NCBI GenBank assembly: GCA_013215525.1
Contig: JABSQY010000016.1
Coordinates: 1 to 25,937 of the forward strand
DNA from: Nanoarchaeales archaeon
Lineage (GTDB): Archaea; Nanobdellota; Nanobdellia; Woesearchaeales; UBA583
Reading direction: 5' to 3'
DNA: 25,937 nucleotides
The stretch's first letter is position 1, and every line of letters starts with the position of its first letter. Below, piece after piece: positions 16,079 to 23,479 of the stretch. Under the pieces are notes generated by a model. The model was not told the DNA's origin. It was given only the letters and a program-made list of their open reading frames with translations, and made no database searches. Made by a program: the position numbers and the translations under genes.

Positions 16079-16249
16079 ATGACTCGGTATAAACATCCTG
16101 CTAAAAAGGCTAGATTAATTAAAGCGGCTAGGAACACTAAATGGGCTCCTATGTTTGCAATTATTAAAAAGTTTGGAGTCGGTAAAAAGATTCACCCTTC
16201 ACACTTAGGTATGAAGAGATCTTGGAGAAGAAACAAGTTAAAGGTTTAA
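16079..16249 (+). CDS. rpl39e: Ribosomal protein eL39 (56 residues)
   Basis: This very short frame starts with ATG 2 nt after the eS24 stop and encodes MTRYKHPAKKARLIKAARNT, then KWAPMFAIIKKFG, and ends with SWRRNKLKV, the invariant eL39 terminus (usually HWRRNKLKV). eL39 lines the ribosomal exit tunnel. At 56 residues it is a few longer than the usual 50 or so because of GVGKKIHPSHLG before the terminal motif. Easily missed because of its length. Confidence 0.93.
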   Translation: MTRYKHPAKKARLIKAARNTKWAPMFAIIKKFGVGKKIHPSHLGMKRSWRRNKLKV

Positions 16250-16296
16250 TTTTGCTTTTGCAAAATTAAATTTTTAAATTGTTTATTCAACAATTT
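16245..16296 (+). terminator. Tandem hairpins at the eL39 stop codon
   Basis: TTTAATTTTGC (16245-16255) pairs perfectly over 11 bp with GCAAAATTAAA (16260-16270) around TTTT and contains the TAA stop. TTTTT follows, then a second perfect hairpin AAATTGTT/AACAATTT (16276-16296). This strongly suggests the end of the psmB-eS24-eL39 transcript. Confidence 0.6.
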
Positions 16297-16309
16297 TTAG
16301 AGTAATAAG

Positions 16310-16319
16310 TTTAATATAT
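16310..16319 (+). promoter_or_regulatory. TATA-like box of the 5'-nucleotidase gene
   Basis: TTTAATATAT begins 30 nt before the ATG at 16340, the spacing seen for leaderless genes in this window. Confidence 0.45.
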
Positions 16320-16339
16320 ATTTCTGAGTATTATTTTTT

Positions 16340-17191
16340 ATGAGTTCAAATTTTATTATTTCTGATGAAAAAAAGTTTAATATTTTAAAAGAAAAATTAA
16401 TTTTAGGAGGTTTTTCTGATTTGTTTATAATTGCAGATTTTGATAGAACTATTACAAAATGTTTTGTTAATGGGAAAATGGTTTCTTCTTTAGCTTCAAT
16501 TTTAAGAATCGACAAATTATTATCAACTATTTTTTTAAAGGAATCGGATGATTTATTTAATCAGTTTCATCCTTTTGAAATATCTCATAATTTGTCAATT
16601 GGTGAAAAAATGTCAATTATGGAAATATAGTGGGAAAAATCATCTGATTTATTTGTGAAATATGAATTAAATAAACTGGATTTGAATATTTTATCTAAAT
16701 CTTCAAATGTTGTAATTAGAAAATATTTAGATAATTGTTTGGATATTTTAAGTTTTAATTCAGTTCCTTTTATTATCTTGTCAGCTAGTTGTATTGGAGA
16801 TGATAGTATCATTTCTTGTATGAATTATAAAAAGTTAAATTTTGATATTGTTGATATTGTTTCAAATAAATTTATTTGGGATGAAAAAGGATTTGCAAAA
16901 CATTTAATAAAACCACATATCCATACTTTTAATAAATCTGGAATTTCTATTAAAAATAATATTAATATATTTACAAAAATTAGAACTAGAAAAAATATAA
17001 TTTTAATTGGGGATAGTTTGGGTGATTGTCATATGGCTGATGGATTGGAATATAATAATATTTTAAAAATTGGATTTTTAAATTCAGATGTAGAAACTAA
17101 ACTTGAAACTTATAAAAAACATTTTGATGTTGTAATTACAAATGACTCTGATTTTAGTTTTATTTATGATTTATTAAAAGAATTAAAATAA
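16340..17191 (+). pseudogene. UMPH-1-type pyrimidine 5'-nucleotidase interrupted by one in-frame TAG
   Basis: Reading through one TAG (16628-16630, codon 97) gives a 283-residue HAD-fold protein close to the usual family length. Before the stop are ADFDRTITKC (residues 32-41, the nucleophile and acid Asp of motif I) and NGKMVSS. After it come IILSAS (motif II), HIHTFNKSGISIKN and LIGDSLGDCHMADG (motif IV), all in the same frame. Family members have a WW pair at this place (EWW-KSH); here it reads TAG-TGG, so a single G-to-A change of the first Trp codon explains it. The predicted reaction is dephosphorylation of pyrimidine nucleoside monophosphates. Nonsense mutation is likeliest; readthrough or sequencing error remain possible. 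Confidence 0.78.
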
Positions 17192-17208
17192 TTTGTGTAA
17201 TAATTATT
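17187..17208 (+). terminator. Weak hairpin spanning the nucleotidase stop codon
   Basis: AATAATT (17187-17193) pairs with AATTATT (17202-17208), 7 A/T pairs with an 8-nt loop. It contains the TAA stop. Confidence 0.3.
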
Positions 17209-17243
17209 AAACTTACTTATTGTATTTTTGTGGAAGGCAATAC

Positions 17244-17250
17244 TTTAAAA
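17244..17250 (+). promoter_or_regulatory. TATA-like box of the guanylate kinase gene
   Basis: TTTAAAA begins 29 nt before ATG 17273. This supports that ATG over an in-frame TTG at 17258, which would lie before the expected transcription start. Confidence 0.45.
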
Positions 17251-17272
17251 GCAATTTTTGTTTTTTTCTATT

Positions 17273-17869
17273 ATGGAAATTAAAAACTCTGCGAAGGGTA
17301 TGTTTGTAGTTGTAATTGGACCTTCTGGGGTTGGGAAAAATACCATGGCTAGTATGCTTATGGATAAACATCCTGATATGATATTTTCGGTTTCAGCGAC
17401 AACTAGGAAAATTCGTGGTGATGAGGTTGACGGTGTTAATTATTATTATTTGAGTGAAGAAGATTTTAAAAATAAAATAAAGAATGATGAATTTGTTGAG
17501 TGGGCAATTTATGCTGATAATTATTATGGAACTTTAAAAAAACCAATTTTTGATGCAATTAATTCAGATAAAATTATTATTGCTGATATCGAATATCAAG
17601 GTCTTTTACAAATGAATAAACTTTTACCTTCTAAAAATATTGTTTCAATTTTTCTTCTACCTCCTTCTGATGATGTTTTAATTAAAAGACTTAAAGCTAG
17701 GACTAACATTTCCGATATTGCGGTAAAGAATCGTATTGCGGCAATAAAAGGAGAATTAGTTTATTCAGATGTTGCAACAGTTAAATTTGAACCTATTGAT
17801 GGGGATATTGATGGTTCTTTTGAAAAGTTTGATGAACTTGCAAATAAATATATTTTTAATAATATTTAA
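17273..17869 (+). CDS. gmk: Guanylate kinase
   Basis: The enzyme phosphorylates GMP (and dGMP) to the diphosphate with ATP. The P-loop GPSGVGKN (residues 16-23) has Asn where most members have Ser. The GMP-binding part shows SVSATTRKIRGDEVDGVNYY and FVEWAIYADNYYGT; the lid contains LKARTNISDIAVKNRI. At 198 residues it is a complete bacterial/eukaryotic-type Gmk, a family patchily present in archaea, so transfer is possible. It lies next to two other nucleotide-metabolism genes (nucleotidase and deoxyribosyltransferase-like). Its last codons overlap the end of the convergent gene by 4 bp. Confidence 0.94.
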   Translation: MEIKNSAKGMFVVVIGPSGVGKNTMASMLMDKHPDMIFSVSATTRKIRGDEVDGVNYYYLSEEDFKNKIKNDEFVEWAIYADNYYGTLKKPIFDAINSDKIIIADIEYQGLLQMNKLLPSKNIVSIFLLPPSDDVLIKRLKARTNISDIAVKNRIAAIKGELVYSDVATVKFEPIDGDIDGSFEKFDELANKYIFNNI

Positions 17870-18243
17870 TTTTTTGGTTTAAATTTAATTATTTCTTTTT
17901 TTAATTTTAAAATTAACTCTTCAGAATTATTATATTCTATAAATTTGTCTGATACAAATTTAATTGAGTTGGAGTAATTTGAATTTTTTTTGTATATACA
18001 AATTATATTTTTTTTAAATGTTTCAGCTCTTCCGAGTTCAATTCCTAGTCCTGTTGAGGGTTGCGAAATTTCGGCAATTATCAAATCTGATTCTTTAATT
18101 ATATTTGAGGTGTTATTTTGTATGTTATTTCTGTCATGTGGGAAAAATATTTCGTGTTGGTTGTTAGAATTAAATTCTTTTAATGGTTTATATAATTCAT
18201 TTTCATAATCATAATCTTTTGGGTGACAGACATATATCTTCAT
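17866..18243 (-). CDS. Nucleoside 2-deoxyribosyltransferase-like protein
   Basis: The 125-residue Rossmann-like protein begins MKIYVCHPKD, has FFPHDR after the second strand, SDLIIAEISQPSTGLGIELG in the middle, and IICIYKK after it. The Glu in GIELGRAE corresponds to the catalytic Glu of the nucleoside 2-deoxyribosyltransferase/DNPH1 family, which breaks or exchanges the N-glycosidic bond of deoxynucleosides or their 5'-monophosphates. The short length fits DNPH1-like hydrolases. A TATA-like box (about 18259-18273, minus strand) lies 16-30 nt before the ATG. It converges with gmk and overlaps it by 4 bp. Confidence 0.8.
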   Translation of the reverse strand: MKIYVCHPKDYDYENELYKPLKEFNSNNQHEIFFPHDRNNIQNNTSNIIKESDLIIAEISQPSTGLGIELGRAETFKKNIICIYKKNSNYSNSIKFVSDKFIEYNNSEELILKLKKEIIKFKPKN

Positions 18244-18520
18244 AATTATTGTTTAGACTTTATATTTATAAATATGTAGTTTCTAAAATTAATGAGATAA
18301 TTAATTCTTCTAATTTAAAATAATTTTTTACTTTAGAATAAAAAAAGTCATTTCCAGACAAGTCTGGAACATACTTTGAAAGTGAGTTGAAAGTTTTATC
18401 TATCAATTCAATAATACTTTATATTTTTTAAAGTTTAAATACTTTTTCTATAATTATATTGTAGTGTAATTATACTATTTTTATTAGTTTAATTTTATTT
18501 TTTAGAATTAATTTGTTAAA
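18244..18520. other. Intergenic region with a two-part hairpin
   Basis: No gene is visible in these 277 bp. The clearest structure is at 18344-18377: AAAGT/ACTTT enclose a symmetric CAT/CAT internal loop and then TTCCAGA/TCTGGAA with loop CAAG, 12 pairs in all. The region also holds the promoter of the deoxyribosyltransferase-like gene and A/T-rich near-palindromes around 18465-18478. Confidence 0.4.
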
Positions 18521-18557
18521 TAGTATAATTATTTGATTAAATCAAATAATTATGCTA
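18521..18557 (-). terminator. Strong hairpin spanning the stop of the Yip1-like gene
   Basis: An almost perfect palindrome (18521-18557) folds with TTTGAT-TAA-ATCAAA at its tip and about 15 pairs in all, with a single T/G mismatch near the base. The minus-strand stop codon (18550-18552) lies within the arm, so this is probably the 3' end of that transcript. Confidence 0.55.
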
Positions 18558-19161
18558 AAAATACTAAAAATATACTTTCAATAAAGTTTGGATTAATTGC
18601 TCCAATAATTGTTAGAACAATTCCAATTACTAAAAATGGAATCATTAAAACAGTTAAACTTTGTCCGAATGAAAATTTGTAAATTGTTGAAATTGATACA
18701 AACATTGTATATAAAAAATATGCAAAGAATACACCAAATAAAATTGCTCCTAATTGAAATCCTACTGCTAAACTTAATGCGCAAATGATTAAGATTATAA
18801 TTGAATATACAATTGCTGTGTGAAAACCAACTGAGATTAGTGGTCTTACGTGATTTTTCGCATTTAGTAATTCTGCTGTAATTCCAAAGAATCCATAGAT
18901 TAAATACACTTTTAGATTAAATATAAATGGATATACCATTAATAGTCCAAAGAACACTTCCATGTTTAATGCTCTGTCTCCAATTGAGTAACCTCCCATA
19001 ATTATTCCTATTAAATATACAAATAATACAATAATGTAATTTAGAAATAATGTACTTAGAAAGATTTCTTCAAGGTCCTTTTCTCTTGATACAGTTCTAA
19101 TTGTTGGTCTGTCGAATCCAAGGATTCTAAGCCCTTCAGCTAATGATTTTAGTATGTACAT
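18550..19161 (-). CDS. Yip1-like multi-pass membrane protein
   Basis: The 203 residues begin with a short amphipathic stretch (LAEGLRILGFDRPTIRTVSRE) and then have about five hydrophobic spans (approximately residues 33-58, 68-92, 108-135, 136-160 and 170-200). The layout, with a large hydrophobic C-terminal block carrying HTAIVYSIIILIICALSLAVG and a Phe/Tyr-rich span next to it, resembles the Yip1 domain family of integral membrane proteins. Function in prokaryotes is unknown. A TATA-like AATAAATAATATA lies 24-35 nt before the ATG on this strand. The family call is moderate; it is surely a membrane protein. Confidence 0.65.
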   Translation of the reverse strand: MYILKSLAEGLRILGFDRPTIRTVSREKDLEEIFLSTLFLNYIIVLFVYLIGIIMGGYSIGDRALNMEVFFGLLMVYPFIFNLKVYLIYGFFGITAELLNAKNHVRPLISVGFHTAIVYSIIILIICALSLAVGFQLGAILFGVFFAYFLYTMFVSISTIYKFSFGQSLTVLMIPFLVIGIVLTIIGAINPNFIESIFLVFLA

Positions 19162-19251
19162 AGTAATTGTGTACTTTTTTTCATTATATTATTTATTCAT
19201 TATTTTTCAATGATTAATTTTACTTTTTTTATTACTAAATTTATTTTTATT

Positions 19252-19392
19252 ATGTTCTCGAATATGTTTTTAAACGAATACTTTTTCACCAATATACTAA
19301 TTTTTTCATTGTGGAAAGATATATACTCTAATCCACAATAAAAAAATCAGCATCTTGATAAAAAATTATTCTAAGTTCAGACCTCTTAGTTT
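19252..19392 (+). repeat. Long hairpin element, copy D
   Basis: The leading hairpin TGTTT-TT-AAACG (19265-19276) is conserved. The apical stem ATTGTGGA (19308-19315) pairs perfectly with TCCACAAT (19332-19339) around the family loop AGATATATACTCTA. Outer arms have diverged (TTTTTCACC against TTGATAAAAA) and pair only partly. It lies between divergent genes, unlike the other copies. The rest of the 626-bp gap up to the L3 operon holds no gene I can recognise. Confidence 0.7.
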
Positions 19393-19632
19393 TCCGAACA
19401 TATTTATTTACTTATTTATGTCTATTTTTTATCTAATTTTTGATATAAAATTATGTGTATTTTTCAATCAAAGAAGTGATTTATAATTCTCTTTAGTTTT
19501 TAATAAGCTTTTTTTTCATTTATTTTTGTTCTTTTTTCGAATTTTATTGTTTTATAGCGTGTAGTTAAAGATGTGAATTTGTGAAATAAAAAAACTAGGG
19601 TGTTGTTACTGTGTCGTATTTTTTGGACAAGA

Positions 19633-19771
19633 TTTAAAAAGGGTAAACTGTTTTTTATTACTATTACTATGTTCAGTATTGAACAAAGTAAATCCTTAGT
19701 TTAGGCAATATCAATTATTAGGTGTCCAAAGTGATGCGTCATATTTTGATTTAATTGATAACCTAGTAAGG
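19633..19771 (+). promoter_or_regulatory. Promoter and structured leader of the L3 ribosomal operon
   Basis: TTTAAAAA (19633-19640) is a TATA-like box predicting a start near 19660-19666, which leaves a leader of about 120 nt, unusual here since most genes look leaderless. The leader has hairpin 1, TGTTCA-GTAT-TGAACA (19670-19685), and a long stem: CCTTA (19694-19698), TAGG (19702-19705) and TATCAATTA (19709-19717) pair with TAAGG (19767-19771), CCTA (19762-19765) and TAATTGATA (19752-19760). That is 18 pairs with two small internal loops, ending 16 nt before the ATG. Autoregulation by a ribosomal protein is a reasonable inference. Confidence 0.6.
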
Positions 19772-19787
19772 CAATAACTTAAAAAAA

Positions 19788-20786
19788 ATGGCAAGTAGTA
19801 GTACGAGAAAAAGAGGTAGTAAGGCGTTCTGGCCACGTGTTAGAGCATTAAAGCCTACTGCAGTAGTAAATAGTTGGCAGTCCTGTAAAGCGACTGGTGA
19901 AGCTAACTTATTAGGATTTCCAGCATACAAAGCAGGAATGACTAATGTTGGTGTAATTGATAATTTTTCACATACTTTAACAAAAGGTACTGAAATTAAT
20001 GTTCCTGTAACAGTTTTAGAAGTTCCTGCAGTAAAGATTTTATCTGTAAGATTATTCGCAAATGATGAATATGAAAACTTACAAGTTGTAAAGGAAGTTT
20101 CCGCTGCAATTAAAGATAAGAATTTAGCTAAAAAATTAGATCTACAAAAGAAAGAGTCTGCGGCTCCTTCAGTTGAAGAATTAATTGAATTTGCTGAATC
20201 TGCTGAAGTTAGACAAATTAGAGTAAAAGTTGCGACAACTCCAGTTGAGGCTGGTGTTTCAAAGAAGAAACCTGAAGTTTTAGAACTAGGTGTTTCTGGG
20301 TCTATTCAAGACGCAATTACTTTTGCTTTATCAATTTTAGGAAACGATGTGAAAGCGTCATCAGTTCTAAAGGCTGGTCAATTAGTTGATTCTCATGGAA
20401 TTACTATTGGTAAAGGTTTTACTGGAGCTGTAAAAAGATTTGGAGTTAAGTTAACTTCTCATAAATCCGAAAAAACAAGAAGACACGCAGGAAATGTTGG
20501 TGCATGGACTCCTTCAAGAGTTTTAACTACAATTCCTTTAGCTGGACAACATGGATTCCATGAAAGAACAGAGTGGAACAAATGGATTTTAAAGATTTCT
20601 GATAATGTTGATGAAATTAATCAAGCTGCTGGATTTAAAAGATATGGTAATGTGAAAACAGAATATCTTGTAATGAAAGGTAGTATCCAAGGACACAAAA
20701 AGAGACTTGTAACTTTATCATTAGCTGCAAGACCTAATAAGAGATACCCAAAGGTTGCTCCGGAGATTACATATATTAGAAAATGA
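19788..20786 (+). CDS. rpl3: Ribosomal protein uL3
   Basis: A large-subunit protein near the peptidyl-transferase centre, identified by RKRGSKAFWPRVRA at the N-terminus, LLGFPAYKAGMTN, GKGFTGAVKRFGVKL, the RRHAGNVGAWTPSRV loop reaching the catalytic centre, and GSIQGHKKRLV near the end. The length of 332 residues is usual for archaea. It is first in the operon and shares the ATGA overlap with uL4 (20783-20786). Confidence 0.97.
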   Translation: MASSSTRKRGSKAFWPRVRALKPTAVVNSWQSCKATGEANLLGFPAYKAGMTNVGVIDNFSHTLTKGTEINVPVTVLEVPAVKILSVRLFANDEYENLQVVKEVSAAIKDKNLAKKLDLQKKESAAPSVEELIEFAESAEVRQIRVKVATTPVEAGVSKKKPEVLELGVSGSIQDAITFALSILGNDVKASSVLKAGQLVDSHGITIGKGFTGAVKRFGVKLTSHKSEKTRRHAGNVGAWTPSRVLTTIPLAGQHGFHERTEWNKWILKISDNVDEINQAAGFKRYGNVKTEYLVMKGSIQGHKKRLVTLSLAARPNKRYPKVAPEITYIRK

Positions 20787-21586
20787 AGGCAAATATTATA
20801 GACAAAACTGGTAAATCTGTAGGAGATTTTACTTTTGAAAATGTAGCGACAAATGTTCGTGAAGATGTTTTCAAGAAAGCTGTTTTAGCTGAATTTTCTT
20901 TATTTAGACAAGAGAAAGGTGCTAAACTAAGTGCTGGAAAGAGACAAACTATTAACAATTCTAAGAGACGTAAAGCTTTTAGAAGTACTTATGGTAAGGG
21001 TGGTTCAAGAACTCCTAAGAAAGCTATGTGGGCTAGAGGTTCACAAATTAGATTCGTAGGTGCTTTTGTATCTAATACTCGTGGTGGACGACGTGCTCAT
21101 CCTCCTAAGGCTGCTGAAAAGATTATGAAATCAATGAATAATAAGGAATGGAATTTTGCTTTATTAACAGGTTATACTGCATCTTTAAATAAAGATTTAG
21201 TTGCTGCTAATGGACAAAGAGTACCTGAAAATTATCCAATTGTATTAGACAATTCTGTTGAAGAAATGACTAAAACTGCTGATTTCAAAGCTTTATTAAA
21301 GAAAATCGGATTTGAAGAAGAACTTGATAGAACTTCTGAGAGAAAGATTAGAGCTGGACGTGGAACTATGAGAAATAGAACTTACAAAGTTAAGAGAGGA
21401 CCTTTAGTGGTTGTATCTTCAAGTGAGTCTCCTTTAGTTAAGGCTGCAAGAAACATTCAAGGATTTGATGTTGTATCTGCTGACTTATTATTAGCATGTG
21501 ATTTTGGTATGAGTGAAAAGCCTGGACGGGCTGTAATTTTTACACAAAAAGCTGCTGAAGAATTTAAAGAGGTTATTAATTCATAA
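20783..21586 (+). CDS. rpl4: Ribosomal protein uL4
   Basis: The 267-residue archaeal-type uL4 shows GKGGSRTPKKAMWARGSQIR and FVSNTRGGRRAHPPKAAEKI, the extended loop that lines the exit tunnel, then RAGRGTMRNRTYKVKRGPLV and a C-terminal LLACDFGMSEKPGRAVIFT. It overlaps uL3 by ATGA and is followed by uL23 after 2 nt. In bacteria uL4 represses its own operon by binding the leader; whether that occurs here is unknown. Confidence 0.96.
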   Translation: MKANIIDKTGKSVGDFTFENVATNVREDVFKKAVLAEFSLFRQEKGAKLSAGKRQTINNSKRRKAFRSTYGKGGSRTPKKAMWARGSQIRFVGAFVSNTRGGRRAHPPKAAEKIMKSMNNKEWNFALLTGYTASLNKDLVAANGQRVPENYPIVLDNSVEEMTKTADFKALLKKIGFEEELDRTSERKIRAGRGTMRNRTYKVKRGPLVVVSSSESPLVKAARNIQGFDVVSADLLLACDFGMSEKPGRAVIFTQKAAEEFKEVINS

Positions 21587-21588
21587 AA

Positions 21589-21900
21589 ATGGCAAAACAA
21601 GAAGCAAATGTTGAAGAAGTTTTTAAACAAGAACTTTCAAGACAATTTTATGATGTATTCAAGAGAGTTATTGTAACTGAAAAGGCTACAAGAATGATTG
21701 AATTCGAAAACAAGTTAATGTTTGAAGTTGCAAGAGCTGCAACTAAACCAATGATTAAATTGTTAGTTGAGAATGAACTAGGTAAGGCTGTAAAGTCTGT
21801 TAATACTGTAAATGCAATTACTGGTGTTAAGAGAGCTATTGTTACTTTCAAAGAAGAAGGTGCTGCATCTGACTTATCATCTAGTCTGGGGTTAATCTAA
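21589..21900 (+). CDS. rpl23: Ribosomal protein uL23
   Basis: It sits at the exit-tunnel rim, where signal recognition particle docks. VIVTEKATRMIEFENKLMFE and ELGKAVKSVNTVNAITGVKR are the family segments. The 103 residues include an N-terminal extension of about 25 residues. The uL2 start lies 1 nt beyond the stop. Confidence 0.95.
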   Translation: MAKQEANVEEVFKQELSRQFYDVFKRVIVTEKATRMIEFENKLMFEVARAATKPMIKLLVENELGKAVKSVNTVNAITGVKRAIVTFKEEGAASDLSSSLGLI

Positions 21901-21901
21901 G

Positions 21902-22633
21902 ATGGGAAAGAGAATTATTCAACAAAGAAGAGGAAGAGGAACTTCAACTTATAGAGCACATACTTTTAGGTCCATTGGACATACAAGTTATAATACCTAT
22001 AATAAAGAAGGTTCAATTACTGGAGAAATCCTTGAAATTGTACACTCAGCTTATCATAGTGCACCTTTATTAAAGGTAAAGTATGAAGATGGAAAAACTG
22101 CTTTAATTCCTTCATTTCATGGAGCATATACTGGACAAACAATTACTGTTAGTCAAGAATTAGATGTTGCTAGAGAAGATATTAAAGAAGGAAGTGCATA
22201 TTTATTAAAGAACATTCCTGAAGGAACTAGTATTTTTAATATTGAGATTACACCTGGAGATTCTGGGCGTATGGTTAAAGGTGGTGGAAGTGTTGCAACT
22301 GTTGTATTCCATACTGAGAAAACTACAAGAATTATGTTACCTTCAAAGAAAGAGAAGACTCTATTAAATACGTGTCGTGCTTTCGTTGGAACGGTTGCTG
22401 GTTCAGGTAGAACTGAAAAGCCTTTTATGAAAGCTGGAAATAAATTCCATCACAGAAAGAAGACTAATAAGTTATATCCTAAGGTGTCCGGAGTTGCAAT
22501 GAGTGCATACGATCACCCTCACGGTTCAACTAGATCATTAAGAAAGGGAAGACCTACACAGTCACCTAGAAACGCACCTCCTGGAAGAAAGGTAGGAATG
22601 CTGAGACCTAGACATACGGGGAGAAATAGATAA
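21902..22633 (+). CDS. rpl2: Ribosomal protein uL2
   Basis: It carries the archaeal uL2 landmarks: an N-terminal GKRIIQQRRGRGTSTYRAHT, the SH3-like strands with LLKNIPEGTSIFNIEI, then a C-terminal GVAMSAYDHPHGSTRSLRKG with the His residue needed close to the peptidyl-transferase centre. The length of 243 residues is standard. Confidence 0.97.
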   Translation: MGKRIIQQRRGRGTSTYRAHTFRSIGHTSYNTYNKEGSITGEILEIVHSAYHSAPLLKVKYEDGKTALIPSFHGAYTGQTITVSQELDVAREDIKEGSAYLLKNIPEGTSIFNIEITPGDSGRMVKGGGSVATVVFHTEKTTRIMLPSKKEKTLLNTCRAFVGTVAGSGRTEKPFMKAGNKFHHRKKTNKLYPKVSGVAMSAYDHPHGSTRSLRKGRPTQSPRNAPPGRKVGMLRPRHTGRNR

Positions 22634-22638
22634 TTAAA

Positions 22639-23013
22639 ATGGCAAACGAAAAACAATTTTTATTTAAAGGTAAGACTATTGAACAGTTAAAAGCTGGTAC
22701 TTTAGAAGAATTTGCAGCTTTAATTGACTCAACTAGAAGAAGAAAGATGAAGAGAGGTTTTACGACTCAGGAAAACATCTTTTTAGAAAACGTTAGATCA
22801 GGAAAGAAAAACATTAAGACACATTGTAGAGACATGTTAGTTTTACCTGAAATGATTGGAATGACTATTGGTGTATACACTGGTAGAGAATTCTTAGAAG
22901 TAAGATTAGTTGATGAGATGGTTGGTATGAGATTAGGGGAATTAGCTCCTACTAGAAAGATCGGTGTTGTTCATGCTGGTTCAGCTGCTAAGAAAACGGA
23001 TGTGAGAAAATAA
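22639..23013 (+). CDS. rps19: Ribosomal protein uS19
   Basis: The head protein uS19 is identified by SLI-type helix DSTRRRKMKRGF, KTHCRDMLVLPEMIGMTIGV and the C-terminal VGMRLGELAPTRKIGVVHAG. The 124-residue length fits archaeal members. It lies 5 nt after uL2 and 1 nt before uL22. Confidence 0.96.
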   Translation: MANEKQFLFKGKTIEQLKAGTLEEFAALIDSTRRRKMKRGFTTQENIFLENVRSGKKNIKTHCRDMLVLPEMIGMTIGVYTGREFLEVRLVDEMVGMRLGELAPTRKIGVVHAGSAAKKTDVRK

Positions 23014-23014
23014 A

Positions 23015-23479
23015 ATGACTTATAATTACGCATTTCAAAATTTCGATAAGAATACAATGGCTAGATCTCATGGTGCAAACTTAACAATTTCTTTAAAGAA
23101 AACTGTTGAGACTGCTAAAGAGCTTTCTGGTAAAAAAGTTTCCACTGCGATTAACTATTTAGAAAGAGTTGCTGATTTAAAGGCAGTTGTTCCGTATAGA
23201 AAGTACAGAGGAGAGATGGGACACAAGAGAGGTAAAGGTATTGATACTGGTGGTTTTCCTGTGAAAGTTTCTAATGAGATTGTGACTTTATTAAAGTCTG
23301 CTCAAAAGAACGCTGATGATTTAGGTCTAGAAGGTGATTTATATGTTATTTCCGTTTCAGGTAGAAAGGGAGTTTCAAGATATAAACCTGGTAGATATTC
23401 AGGTAGAAAGGCTAAGGCTACTTCTGTTGAAGTAATCATTGGAGCTAAACCTGCTAAGAAAGAGGCGAAGAAAAAATGA
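23015..23479 (+). CDS. rpl22: Ribosomal protein uL22
   Basis: MARSHGANLTISLKKTVETA and the helix with GKKVSTAINYLERV match uL22, as do VPYRKYRGEMGHKRG and the beta-hairpin that reaches into the exit tunnel. Length 154 residues. The stop overlaps the uS3 start by ATGA (23476-23479). Confidence 0.95.
   Translation: MTYNYAFQNFDKNTMARSHGANLTISLKKTVETAKELSGKKVSTAINYLERVADLKAVVPYRKYRGEMGHKRGKGIDTGGFPVKVSNEIVTLLKSAQKNADDLGLEGDLYVISVSGRKGVSRYKPGRYSGRKAKATSVEVIIGAKPAKKEAKKK

Noticed and set aside
16628..16630. Pyrrolysine or general TAG reassignment
   Set aside because: The position aligns with Trp, flaG and uS7 in this window end with TAG, and no pyl gene is visible.
16655..17191. Independent second gene for the rear half of the nucleotidase
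   Set aside because: It is in the same frame as the front half, lacks motif I of the HAD fold, and has no promoter or ATG-linked signal of its own.
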